Positions 36,859 through 47,379 of a stretch of DNA of 64,000 bases are shown piece by piece. The notes beneath the pieces were generated by a model that saw nothing but the letters and a program-made list of their open reading frames with translations, ran no database searches and was not told the origin of the DNA. A program made the translations under genes and the position numbers. The DNA is from Acorus gramineus (taxonomy: Eukaryota > Streptophyta > Magnoliopsida > Acorales > Acoraceae): NCBI GenBank assembly GCA_030737835.1, contig CM060855.1, positions 15,009,438 to 15,073,437 on the forward strand. Reading direction: 5' to 3'. Positions within the stretch are counted from its first letter, which is position 1, and each line of letters starts with the position of its first letter.

Positions 36859-38823
36859 AGAAGGACAAGGAAGGGGTGGGTGTCTTAATGGCTTTAGTTT
36901 AAATTATGGTGGAAGATGCTCTGCCCTTTATTGCTCTGATGATGCTACTCTACTTAAAATCTAAAAATAGAGGCTTTGTTGTAATGGACTTTTGAAATGG
37001 ATGGTGTGGCTGGCTGATGAGGGTGGACTCCTGGTGTGGTTATGCAGGTCGTTAGATCTTGTGTTTATAAATTGTTAGTAAGTATAAAAATGCGACTTAA
37101 ATAGTTGGTCGAACTGATGGTTGAATAGTTTGGTTGAATCAACTTGTTTTGTTTACTTTTGGTTTTGGACAGATCAATGTGTTTCTTGTCAGAGGTTTGA
37201 TCATGTGTTTATCTTAACCCGTCAACTAAACAAGTTAATAATCTATTAATTCATTGAGTTCAGAAATCTTGTTAGTTAAAATTGAGTCTAAAACTGAGTT
37301 TATAGGACATCGTCTAAACACGCTCAGATCGTCATGTGAAATTATTAGGAAAATATATAAAATTTAGTATTTGATTAATGGTAATTTTGATGGTAATTAT
37401 GGGTCTTACTGAAATTAAAATCTATGCATGTGGAAAAATAGGGTGGAATCAGATTCTTACCTTCTGTGGTAGTAATATCAAATTCTATATGTAATATTAA
37501 ATTAGATTACTATTATATCATTTATAAATTAATAAAATTATTATATATATCCTTTTTAAAATAAATAACTTTTTTTTTTTTTATTTACCGACCACCCATA
37601 TAATAGGATTATATAGTCATTTTGATTTTTTAATTAAGATGTAAAAAATCTTAACTGTGTATTAGATATTAATATATGTTTTTAAATTCAGTTTTTATTT
37701 TTATATGTGATGGGTTTAGATATTATTATAATAGATATAATATTCAACTGATTTAAGAAAATTACTATTATTATATATTAAATTATATAATCACTTATTT
37801 TATTTATTTGCATCCATTAAATATTTATAAAAATATTTATAAAAAAATTATTCTTTTTTATTATTGTGATATTGGTAAAGAAATAAATTTTGTAAATATA
37901 TATAATAGTAAGGGTATTTTAGACATTTAAATCAAATTCCTTATCATTTTCCATGTATGAACTAAACACTAAAAATGATTATATGGAGAAATTCACTAGC
38001 GAACCAAACAGTCTGATGGAATCAGAATTTCTGGTAAAATAATTCATGTTAAACTGATTCCTGGTAAAGTAATTCCATAAAAAAAAATGACATGAACCAA
38101 ACGGGGCATTAAAATGGGGGATTCTGCTTTTAATTAAGCAGAAAGCTAAAAAGTGTTGTCAAACGCATCCTATTAATTTAATTAAAAAATTACTTTCAGC
38201 TTTTAGTGTAAAAAAGTTGATTTTTAAAAAACAAAAAAAATCCGTTTTCCATGAATCAAGTCTATTTAAGTCACTTTATTCAAAATTTTATTTTTCATAC
38301 GTGTTTCCAGAAATCAAGATAATGCATTTATCTTAACCTGTTAAAATCTTATTTTTCATACGTGTTTTCAAAAACGTTTGGTCATGCAGCTTTTAATTAG
38401 GTTGGAGTTTTTTTTTTTAGTTTTAATATGGGTGTGAAAAACTGTTTTTTTAGTAAACTCAAAAGCATTTCAAAACGGTTTTCAAATGAGGCTTATGGGT
38501 AAGATAATAATTGGATTCTTTACCGGTTGCAAAACGTTAAGTGTAGTCTTTTGTGAAAATAGTTGATTTTTCCTAAACTAAATTAGGTTAATTTTGAGGA
38601 ATTTGAATGTCATGTAAAATTCTATTAAAAACCTTATTTTTAAAGAAGGTAGAAATTTTACATGATAAAATCACATAAGATATGTTACTTGTCAAAAGAC
38701 ATAAAAGAATGCAAGATTTGCGAGTTACTGGATTTTTTTTTTAAAAAAATTATACTTTTATAATTTGATTAATTATTGATTAATAATTAAAACATCTATA
38801 ATATTATAATTGCTTCACTTATT
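36859..38823. other. DnaJ 3' flank and AT-rich intergenic DNA
   Basis: The DnaJ 3' UTR comes first. After it the sequence is AT-rich, with a MITE-like end phrase ACCAAACGGGGCATT near 38095 and a repeated TTATTTTTCATACGTG at about 38289 and 38349. No gene is seen. Confidence 0.5.
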
Positions 38824-39623
38824 TATTTTTTTACTGAAATGGTAGCATAATATTAAATTAAACAGACATGCCCAAATACAAATACAAACAAGACAAAGGG
38901 CTGGTAAAAGAGAGGTCTACTGACCATAGAAAAAACCTATGCTTGACTTACTATTCTACCATAATTTTGCCCCTAATATACAAGACTCTGCTTGTTTCTG
39001 CACAAGTTTGTCCCCATGATTTAATGCTATTAACAACGGAATCCCAAATATTCTCAAAATACACTGTGAAACCGCGGAATAGGGAGTGGTTACGGATAAG
39101 CCAGAGTGCCCAAACCACCGCGGGGATGAAAGATTGTGAGACCTTGGCTTTTGCGCTCTGATCTCCACGAGCCACTATTTTTCTCCCCTCCTCCCACATC
39201 TCCTATAACGAAAAAAAATTGATATCCAACCCCGTCGTTCCCTATAACAAACGCCAAATATGCTGAGCTAATGGGCAGAGAATCAAAAGATGAACCACTG
39301 TTTCATTGTCCGTAAGGCAAAAAGAGCATGAATGCTCTGCAAGAGGTAACCATCTCGCACGATAAATCTTTATAAGGATTTTCTCATAATATATCAACCA
39401 AGAGAAAGTGCGAACTTTTAAAAAAAAATTCGGTTTTCATATTTCCTTGAACTTTGAAGCCATTGGTTCACGTTGGGGTCGTTTTCTTCGCCACCAATCA
39501 TAGCACACACGAATGGTAAAAGGATGTCGGGGCTGGGGTCGCCACACCAAAGTGTCCTCTCCTACCGCGAGCACCACCGTGTTAAGTTTGCTAAGTAGGT
39601 CGGCATATAGAGCAGCTTCCGCA
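38824..39623 (-). mobile_element. 5'-truncated LINE with 19-bp target duplication
   Basis: On the minus strand it encodes the zf-RVT end of LINE ORF2: DTLVWRPQPRHPFTIRV, then a CSFCLTDNETVVH-type zinc stretch, then VVWALWLIRNHSLFRGF, with frame breaks. Perfect 19-bp direct repeats TATAATTGCTTCACTTATT flank it at 38805-38823 and 39624-39642. The short T run beside the left repeat is the poly-A tail. It is an 800-bp dead copy related to the 32.1-kb fragment. Confidence 0.9.
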
Positions 39624-39724
39624 TATAATTGCTTCACTTATTGATTCTAGTCTCACGGTTGAACCGGTATTTCTTTACCAGGTTAATGAATGGTTCAACC
39701 ATTAAAACAACATTCAACACTTAA

Positions 39725-39880
39725 TGGGATGAATAGGGCTGCAACTTGGATCGGGTTCAATCTGAATCCGACAAGTTGAACCCGATTTTTACATGGGTTG
39801 GGTTGTAAAAATCGGGTTTGGGTTAACCAATTCGAGTCAAGCCTAATGCCAACCTGATCCTGTAATACACACTCAAATGA
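39725..39880. mobile_element. Fragment of the CAACCCG-type hAT MITE
   Basis: It begins AGGGCTGCAACTTGGATCGG, matching the inner-facing end of the 23.8-kb element (AGGGATGTAACTTGGGT), and goes on with GGGTTGGGTT and AACCCGA phrases. The far end and the target duplication are not seen, so it is truncated or decayed. Confidence 0.55.
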
Positions 39881-40309
39881 CATTCTAAATAGGTTATGGG
39901 CTATTGATACTTGATTCTTTACTCTAAATCTCAACCTCTATATCACAATATATTTTTTTTTGGTGGATTTAGATTGTTTTAGTGGATGATTAAAATTTCT
40001 AGTCTTTAGTTCCCTATCTTTTAATTTTGTGCACATGTGCAAAGCTTTTATAACACTATTACCAAGAGAAGAGAGACAATCAACCTATTGGAAACATGCA
40101 TTGCACACCATTATCTTTCTTTTATATACATGTAATGTATTTATAAAGAAGAGCATTAATACATATAATTTATTTTGTTATCTTATTTGTAACTTGAAAT
40201 GCAATATATATTTCACTGACACGTGTAATTAATCGGAGATCTCGTCCCCATTCTGTTTCATCTAAAAAAATAATTTAAGAGACAAGGAGATTGGAGGGGA
40301 AGGGAACCG

Positions 40310-40752
40310 TTGACCCTTATTAAAGAACTTCCACTCAATTTAAGCATCTCTTCTTTATACATCCCAACGACTCCTATCATTCAGTCTCTTCCCCTTCCCT
40401 ACCCTTCCACCATAAACAACATTACTAAAATAATAATATTAAAAACAATCATATAAATATTTTCACTTATTTAGATTTTTTAAAATCCTTAAATCTCATT
40501 TAATAAAAAAATCTGTTTTAATGAAATGTACACACTCCATGTTGAATTGAATAGATTCATTTATAAAATGTTTGTTAAATTATTTTTAATAACATAAATA
40601 CATTATTGTTTAAAAAAATATATAACTACTTATAACAACGCTCGTAATAATAATCTCTCTCTCCCTCATGGTTAGCGTTGACCTCTGATTAAAGCAGCCT
40701 TGCTTGCATAGACAACAACCTCAAACAACCCAAATTCAATTAATGTTTGACC
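40310..40752 (+). promoter_or_regulatory. Three TTGACC W-box cores upstream of ATL gene
   Basis: TTGACC occurs at 40310-40315, 40678-40683 and 40747-40752, all in the sense direction, within about 560 bases of the ATL start. W boxes bind WRKY factors, and ATL genes are often rapidly induced by elicitors, so the cluster is plausible. The last one may lie in the leader. Confidence 0.4.
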
Positions 40753-40823
40753 AACCCATTCAAATTACAAGAACAACAACAACAACAACCCATGAAAGCT
40801 AGTTTTACACCTCCTCCACCCAT

Positions 40824-40826
<3 letters not shown>

Positions 40827-40862
<36 letters not shown>
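40827..40862 (+). repeat. GA microsatellite in ATL leader
   Basis: An uninterrupted (GA)n run ends immediately before the GCCATGA start context of the ATL gene. It is a likely length polymorphism in the 5' UTR. Confidence 0.85.
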
Positions 40863-40863
<1 letters not shown>

Positions 40864-41403
40864 ATGAATGGCACCGCCGCCGCCACCCCGACCACCGACA
40901 CCGGCATGTTGGGCACGGGAAAGCTCGACGGCTTCGGCTACGGCATCGGAGTCTCCATCGGGGTCCTCCTCCTCATCACCACCATCACCCTCACCTCCTA
41001 CTTCTGCACCCGCACCACCACCCCTCCTCCTCCTCCTCCACAGCCTCTCAGCGCGCGCGCGCACTACGACCCTTCATCGACGGACATCGAGACGGCCTTT
41101 TCGGGGGGAGTCGACGAAGAGGTCCTGAAGAGCTATCCGAAGCTGATGTACTCGCAAGCGAAGAAGGAGTACTCGACGATGGACTCGTGTTGCTCTGTTT
41201 GTTTGGGTGATTATAAGGACTCGGACTTGCTGAGGGTGCTCCCGGACTGCGGGCACTTGTTCCACGTGAAGTGCGTCGATTCTTGGCTGCGGTTGCGTCC
41301 GAGTTGCCCGATCTGTCGTCGCTGCTCGCCTTTGCCATCGCCGCTCTCTACGCCTCTCGCCCAGGTGGTGCCCCTCGCCAGGATTAGTATTCATGCCTCG
41401 TGA
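40864..41403 (+). CDS. ATL-type RING-H2 E3 ubiquitin ligase
   Basis: This intronless gene encodes 179 residues. The ATG at 40864 sits in a good context; the open frame upstream of it begins without ATG and runs through the GA repeat. A membrane segment spans about residues 26-48 (GIGVSIGVLLLITTI), followed by a Pro run. A GLD-like YPKLMYS stretch lies at 91-97. The RING-H2 finger is C110-x2-C113-x15-C129-x-H131-x2-H134-x2-C137-x10-C148-x2-C151, with the Pro and Trp typical of E2-binding ATLs (WLRLRPSCPIC). ATLs are membrane-anchored E3 ligases, many acting in defence or abiotic stress. The substrate is not deducible. Single-exon structure and GC-rich codon use fit the family. Confidence 0.95.
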   Translation: MNGTAAATPTTDTGMLGTGKLDGFGYGIGVSIGVLLLITTITLTSYFCTRTTTPPPPPPQPLSARAHYDPSSTDIETAFSGGVDEEVLKSYPKLMYSQAKKEYSTMDSCCSVCLGDYKDSDLLRVLPDCGHLFHVKCVDSWLRLRPSCPICRRCSPLPSPLSTPLAQVVPLARISIHAS

Positions 41404-42386
41404 CGTACGGTTTGATGGACATCATCGCACACAGTGTAAAGAAGGAATCAAAAAGATCTGAATGTGAAACTTTTTATTTATTTATTTGTTTGATTGATGG
41501 TTTGTAGAAATATACACTTCTTCAAAATTATGGCAACACATCCGATTTTTATTTTTATTTTTTATGATTCAGTGCTAGATTCTATCTGTTCGGTTTAACA
41601 TGTGAATTCTGTGATAATTTTTTTTTGTAGAAACCTTTTCGTTAATCCCTTAGCATAGGGGCACTCTTTCTCTTTTTGCATTTTATTGTTTTTATTCAGA
41701 CATTTTCTATTTTGAATCTTTTTTAAATAGATACAGTTAATTGAAAAGAGGGTTCCGTGCATGTAAATTTAATCACCAAAATACCTTGGAAGATTCAATG
41801 AAAAGCTTAAGAAAGTGGGAATTGATTTCATATACTGCGAATAGATCACATGATATGACTACAATAATGTCTAATACGGTTTGTATAGTCTCTCCTTTGC
41901 AGTGGGCCTTTTTTCTCTCATACAAAGATGTATTCATGATTTACAACCACCAATTTTGCTAACCCATATGAATAGTTTATACTAATTGATAACATACACT
42001 CTTGTCTTCACAGGTCGAAGAGATATCAAAAAATAAATCACACAACAATCAATAATAACAGAGGCTGTTTTATAATAGCAATTTCTGAATAACCTGTATG
42101 TCCCATGGATTGCCCAATTTTCAGATTCAACGCCAACCCACACATGCAGCCTCACATTTCACATATTATACTCATTATATGGAACAAACTATCTTCACTA
42201 AACGTGACATGTTTTAAGCATATGCAGAGAAAGCAAAAACTGATTCTCACAACATAAGGAAACTGATACATGACATTAACTTAAATAACCAACACTATTT
42301 CTTCACTGTGTCTTCAGTCTTTTATTAAAGATTGAAAATATTTGGTGAGATCCAACACTGATTAGATCCCCATCTCTAATAGATGA
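41404..42386. other. Intergenic region between ATL and phytocyanin genes
   Basis: It holds the 3' flanks of two convergent genes. I see no gene or clear repeat. The sequence is AT-rich with TTTATTTATTTG-type stretches. Confidence 0.5.
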
Positions 42387-42914
42387 TCATGGAGATGGTC
42401 TAGAAATGGGTGGAGAAGGTAAGGGAGGGGAAACCATAGTTGGCAAGCGATGGACGACAACGGAGACTTTCACGCCTAGCTCGCAATAGTTCCCCAAACT
42501 ACATATGAAGTAATACACACCCACCTGTTCTAGGCTCACCGTGGCCGGCCCGCCCGAGAATTCCCTGAACGGATTCCCACCCTCACACGCGTCGTAGTCC
42601 ATCCTTGACACCTGCATTACGTCATAGAACCCCGTCTCGAACCCGAAAACTGTGTAAAACAAACATCATCAATGACTGAATTCGTCATCTATTCAACAAC
42701 CATCTATGTCAATGAATATATAGTTAGGTTTTTTACATAGAGAGTCTCCAGTCATGAAAGTTAGATTGTTGGACCAGTTGGTGTAGAAATCATTGTTGGG
42801 AGGGATGGACCATATTGAATCTCCCACCGTGTGTTGGTGAGCGCGAACGCATCCTATGATCACTACCAATAACAATAACAAAATCAAAAACCAAAACATG
42901 TATCTACTCTTCAT
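42387..42914 (-). CDS. Early nodulin-like phytocyanin without copper ligands
   Basis: Exons are 42914..42737 and 42649..42387, joined in phase 1 at the position usual for phytocyanins, giving 146 residues. The start ATG at 42914 leads into a secretion signal (FWFLILLLLLVVIIGCVRA). The domain has TVGDSIWSIP, FYTNWSNN, a typical F-x-TGDSLFF, and YYFICSLGNYCELGVKVSV. The type-I copper ligands are not all kept. The first His, normally in H-(N/D)-V, is Tyr (GFYDVMQV), and the second, normally GHC, is Tyr (NYC). So it is early nodulin-like rather than a copper plastocyanin. The tail after HRLPTMVSPP is Pro/Ser-rich and short, with no hydrophobic GPI signal. It is likely apoplastic. A 53-base piece of exon 1 recurs at 49171-49223. 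Confidence 0.92.
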
Positions 42915-44580
42915 CACGTCTTCCAAATAGAGTTTTCATGTACTGTGACTTTAAAAAGAAAGAAGAGGAGGACAAACTGAACAACCGCTTCATTTCAAAC
43001 CGTTATTTCAACCGCCATAAAACAGAATCCGTATATCTTTATGGCCTACTTGGGTACAGGAATAACATTAGAATAGGTATGAATTGGAGTGAATAAACCT
43101 AAAACTAGTGTTTTTTTTATGGAACAGAGTAGTATAGCTATATCAGAATAGTTTGAAATAAATTGGTATAGTATTCCATCCTCCTCTTGGAATTAGGATA
43201 TTACATTCAATCTATTCTATTGTTATAATGTTATGATTTCGGATCTTGGGATGCAATCAATCAAAAGAAATAAACAAACAAATCGAAGCAAAGACACAAA
43301 AATTTTACCTACGTCCACGGAGCACACCAGAGATCAATCCACTATCAATAAGAAGTTTTTACAATGGTCACACCGAAGATAAAAACTCTAGAGATTAATG
43401 AAAAATATGAGATGCTCTTTTATACTGACATCTCATTAAAGACAAAAAAGTCAATACACGAAAGACACCCCACAATCCTCTGCGCACATCATCAGGCTCC
43501 ACAATATATAACATAATGTAAAATCATCTCTAATCACATTTTATCAACATATTTTTCTTATCAATCAAACAACTAAAAATTTATTATTACGATTTTTTTT
43601 ATAATAACTAAAAACACAACCAAACAAAAAAAAAAAAAATTATTTTATTGGTATTTATATCAATGCTAAAACAACTATCTATATTGGAAAAACTTATGCT
43701 GTTACCCAAACCGTTTGCATACCATTTCCATGCTTTTTAAAAAAACACATGCATGGATTTTTGGTGTGTTTTCAAAATCATTTGAATTTGCATAAAAAAA
43801 AATGTTTGAACGGCCTAGAAACCTGTCCACAGAGAGATTTCAGAACATTTACAATGGATTTTAAATATTTGGGTGTCTAATTTTTTTTGTTGGAGATATA
43901 TTGACCGAGTCTCAAAAATTTGTTCCAAAGGTCCCTAGAGAACAGGTCAGCAGTGCACGAGTCTGTTTAGCATAAATATTTTGACCAACTGATATATATA
44001 GATAATATAAATATTACGATTTGGTTTAAAAGGATTGATTTTTTTTAAAAAAAATGTGAGTGAAAGAAAACCACACACATGTGGAGGAAACTTAGTGCAA
44101 GGTAAGGATGTCAATATGGGTTGGATAAAAAGAACATTAATTAGAATTGCTAATTAAACACTAATTTTTCCTGTTGATGGTTGATTTCTAGATTAGGTTC
44201 TCTGTTTTTTTTTTTTTTTTTTTTTTTGTGTCTGTGAATGATGCATGCTTCTCATTGATTAATGATGGAGTTGATTTGTTGTTGGCTAGATTGATTGATT
44301 AAGGTAATTTTGAATTGAAAAACAAATCCGAACAACATTAATATCAGCTGATTTAGTGATCTAGAGACGCATACACTGCAAACTTTAATTATTTATGACA
44401 CCCTCTACTTTTGGGCAAATCTCAATGTCCTGAATTAGAATATAATTTGATGTATTCATATATTTTGCAATTCATATCTACATGTGTGTGGGAAGTTTGT
44501 ACATGATAACGGCTCAAACATTCTTTTTGTTGTTGTTGTTTGTGTAGTCTAAAAAAGCTCTTTTGATGGTCATCAAAACC
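42915..44580. other. Intergenic region before F-box gene
   Basis: The region is AT-rich. A stretch at about 43050-43230 (GGAATAACATTAGAATAGG and similar) resembles MITE-type sequence, but its ends are not clear. There is a 23-base T run at about 44204-44226. No gene is seen. Confidence 0.45.
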
Positions 44581-45666
44581 ATGGATCAAGAAGAAGATGC
44601 AAGGAATGTGAGGCCATGGCAGGACCTTCCAGATGTCCTGCTTCAGAGAATATGCAACCAATTGAGCCTTGTTGAATCCATCCAATTTGGAGCTGTCTGC
44701 AAGGCCTGGAACACAGTCTCACAATGCTACCAACATGTCCACAACCATCATCCATGGCTTCAAATACCCACCATTCCATTAATGAAACATCTCAGCTCGA
44801 CAAACCACGAACAAGTACGCGATGTTTTCTGGCCAAAGAATTGCTTCACCAACAGATGCATAGGTGCCTCTCAAGGGTGCCTGATAATGAGAACATCGTC
44901 CGTCGATGAAGCTCAGCACCTCTACTTGTGGAACCCTTTCTCCAAATCCCCAATTATCGATCTTCCACCCGATCGCCCATTCATACAGATCATTCTGTCA
45001 TCCCCACCAAGGCCAGGGCGTGGTGGTTGCGTAGTGTTTGGATATCGTTTTCGCACTCCCAGGATCCTTTTTTGCAATCTTGGGGATAAAAACTGGACAT
45101 GCCTTGACAAGGAGCCAAAAAAACTCTTGACTGCAGTTGCATTTAAAGGGAAGTTTTATGCCTTGGACTATAGAGCAGATCTTTATGAAATAGACGTAGA
45201 TAGGCGTACATTTAAAGTATTAGAGGTATCTGGATCAATGAAAAGTGTTCATGATAAACTAGACATCAGGAACGCGACGACATTGTACCTTGTCGAGTCA
45301 TGTGGGGAGATTCTTACAGTTATCACAAGGACAGGGAATCCTAAAAAGGTGAGTGACTTTGTGATCTTTAGGTTGGACCTCCCCAACTTGGAGTGGGTGA
45401 AAATGGATGACCTTGGTGGTAGAGTGTTGTACTTGGGAGATTATAGCGCGATCTCATCACCATCAGTGTGTTGTTGTCGCAATGAAGATCGCTGCTACAA
45501 AACTACTGATAATAGGATTTTCTTTTCTTCAATGTGGTCTATGGCGAAGGCTGCTTGGCAAGTTTTTAACATGAAGGATGGGACTGTCGAGCTTGGATCA
45601 GGTTCCAAAATTATTGCCATGGACAGCCGTATTCAAAGAAATTGGATTTTGCCCAACTTTGAGTGA
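44581..45666 (+). CDS. F-box protein with KIB1-4 (DUF295) beta-propeller domain
   Basis: This single exon encodes 361 residues from MDQEED (another in-frame ATG is at 44566). The F-box is at about 11-48 (WQDLPDVLLQRICNQLSLVE, then VCKAWNTV) and binds SKP1 in SCF ubiquitin ligases. The rest is the KIB1-4 repeat domain, with SQGCLIM, YLWNPFSKSPIIDLPP, FKGKFYALDYRADLYEID, YLVESCGEILTV and IFRLDLPNLEWVKMDDLGG. In F-box/DUF295 proteins this propeller takes the substrate; KIB1 itself acts on GSK3-type kinases, but the substrate here is unknown. The ORF is intact. Its 3' flank holds a long T run and, at about 45911-45930, a poly-G run. Confidence 0.95.
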   Translation: MDQEEDARNVRPWQDLPDVLLQRICNQLSLVESIQFGAVCKAWNTVSQCYQHVHNHHPWLQIPTIPLMKHLSSTNHEQVRDVFWPKNCFTNRCIGASQGCLIMRTSSVDEAQHLYLWNPFSKSPIIDLPPDRPFIQIILSSPPRPGRGGCVVFGYRFRTPRILFCNLGDKNWTCLDKEPKKLLTAVAFKGKFYALDYRADLYEIDVDRRTFKVLEVSGSMKSVHDKLDIRNATTLYLVESCGEILTVITRTGNPKKVSDFVIFRLDLPNLEWVKMDDLGGRVLYLGDYSAISSPSVCCCRNEDRCYKTTDNRIFFSSMWSMAKAAWQVFNMKDGTVELGSGSKIIAMDSRIQRNWILPNFE

Positions 45667-46191
45667 TCAATTACTTCCTTCTTGAGATTCAATAAACTTT
45701 TCTTTTTCACAACAATAATATATTCTTCTTTGATCAAGCTTGTGTTTGAAATGTTTTTTTTTTTTTTTTTCCCTTTCATCAGCTCTATTGTTGGCTATTT
45801 TGCATATTTCCATGTAATTCATATGACCAACATCAAATATTTATATATAAGTTGGTGTTTTGTCCAATATATTGATGAACAAGCAAACTAGCTATTTATG
45901 CTCAATTTGTTGGGGGGGGGGGGGGGGGGGATTCTCCGAAAATGTGACAAAGATAAATGGTAGCTTATCTTATCCATGTTGTCACTCAATTAAATAATGA
46001 TGCCTATCTCCCAACATAATAAAACAGAGCAATATAATATTATTATTATGATACTAAAACCAACTAGCTAGTTGTGTGCTAATTCATTATGGTTATCTTG
46101 ATAGAGATCTACCTAGATAAGATCCATCTATTTTATAGGGTGGGGTGGGTTGGGGAAGGTTTCCATAAATGGAAGAGTTTTTTTTATTTTC

Positions 46192-46234
46192 GTGTTCTTA
46201 TGGCGGTTCTCCTGGCGGCGGCGATGGTAATGAC
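46192..46234 (+). pseudogene. Probable fragment of EXPP1-like exon 1
   Basis: These 43 bases match the EXPP1-like signal-peptide coding region (11700..11658, minus) at 37 positions, counted by eye, including GGCGGTTCTCCTG and GGCGGCGATGGT at the same spacing. It stands just before the NF-YA copy, in the order and orientation of the source genes. It is short and codon-biased, so chance similarity is possible. Confidence 0.5.
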
Positions 46235-46810
46235 TTAACCACCAGTATGTCTTTGTTCTTTATGACCAAAACCAGTGGGTTCATTAAGTTGTATGTGGTA
46301 GGATATCTCCTATCTTCTGCATTGACATTATAGTACTTGTTGTGTGCCCTGCCTATCATCATCACAGTTGGCCATGATTTAGATGCCTTCATGGGAGAAT
46401 AATATTGTTTTTAAGTTTTAATTTCTTTATTATGAGGGAAAATTAGTAATAAGTCTTATTGAAATCGATAATAATCGGGCATTTGATAATAATAGGGTAT
46501 GGTGTTGTAGTTATAAAGATCAAGAGGCTATATTACATCCTTATGCAAGTGTGTCAATAGATCTTTGATAGGAGAAGAATGACAAATTACAGTTCAGAGA
46601 TTTCTAACACATCCATATGATTTTATGAGTGAATCTGCACTCTGGTTCATTATTCAGAAAACTTTTCAAATGCTGATTCATTTAACATATCATAATCATG
46701 TTTAGTGCATATTAAGGGTCAGCAACAGTTCCTTCCGATAAAGGTCTTTCCACCAATTGGAGCTCTCCTTCACTGGAGATATTTCCAACTTTAACAAGTG
46801 CACCAGGTTT

Positions 46811-46894
46811 TAATCTTGTCTTCAGAATTGTACTACGACACTTCTTAATGAAATTGTGGTAGAAGGTCTACCTTTGACTAAAAAAAAAAAAAAA
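46811..46894 (+). mobile_element. 84-bp retro-insert with 18-bp target duplication
   Basis: The insert ends in a 16-17 base A run and is flanked by perfect repeats AACAAGTGCACCAGGTTT (46793-46810 and 46895-46912). The original NF-YA intron has one copy of this site (around 2288-2305). It is a very short SINE-like or 5'-truncated retro-insert made by LINE machinery. Confidence 0.88.
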
Positions 46895-47138
46895 AACAAG
46901 TGCACCAGGTTTCAGTGAACTTTTTTTAATTGTTCATATCACAGCATATTATCTGTTTACATAATAAATTTTATTCTTGATGAAAAGTTGAAGTTGTAAC
47001 TCATACGATATACTATCAGATTATCATGATATGAAATTATTTATGTCACAAACTGAAGGCATCTGGAAATTTTTGGCATTCTTATTTTGCATGGTATATT
47101 TGTTTAAGCCACCAACATATGCTTTGTGCCAACATTTT

Positions 47139-47379
47139 TTTTTGAGAGAATGATTGGCACTGGCCTTAATTTTAATCAAAGAAAGGTAATGCCCAAAGGG
47201 AAAAGCAGTACAAAGAAAAATCCATCACAAGACATGTAATAGAGGAGGGGTCTACTACAAGATCCCGGATCCAAAAAACCTAAGCAAAATGTGTGACTGC
47301 TCGATAACAAAGTTTTCCCCTTAGAAAACCAATCTTCCTCAGCTGATGCGCATGCCACTCCCCAAGCTTTGATATTCTT
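47139..47379 (-). mobile_element. 5'-truncated LINE 3' end with 16-bp target duplication
   Basis: Flanked by TTTGTGCCAACATTTT at 47123-47138 and 47380-47395. The original intron has the single site near 2051-2068. It begins with the complement of the A tail on the plus strand, so it is inserted in minus orientation. AAAGAAAGGTAATGCCCAAA near its start matches the 3' end of the LINE at 32.8 kb. Confidence 0.85.
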
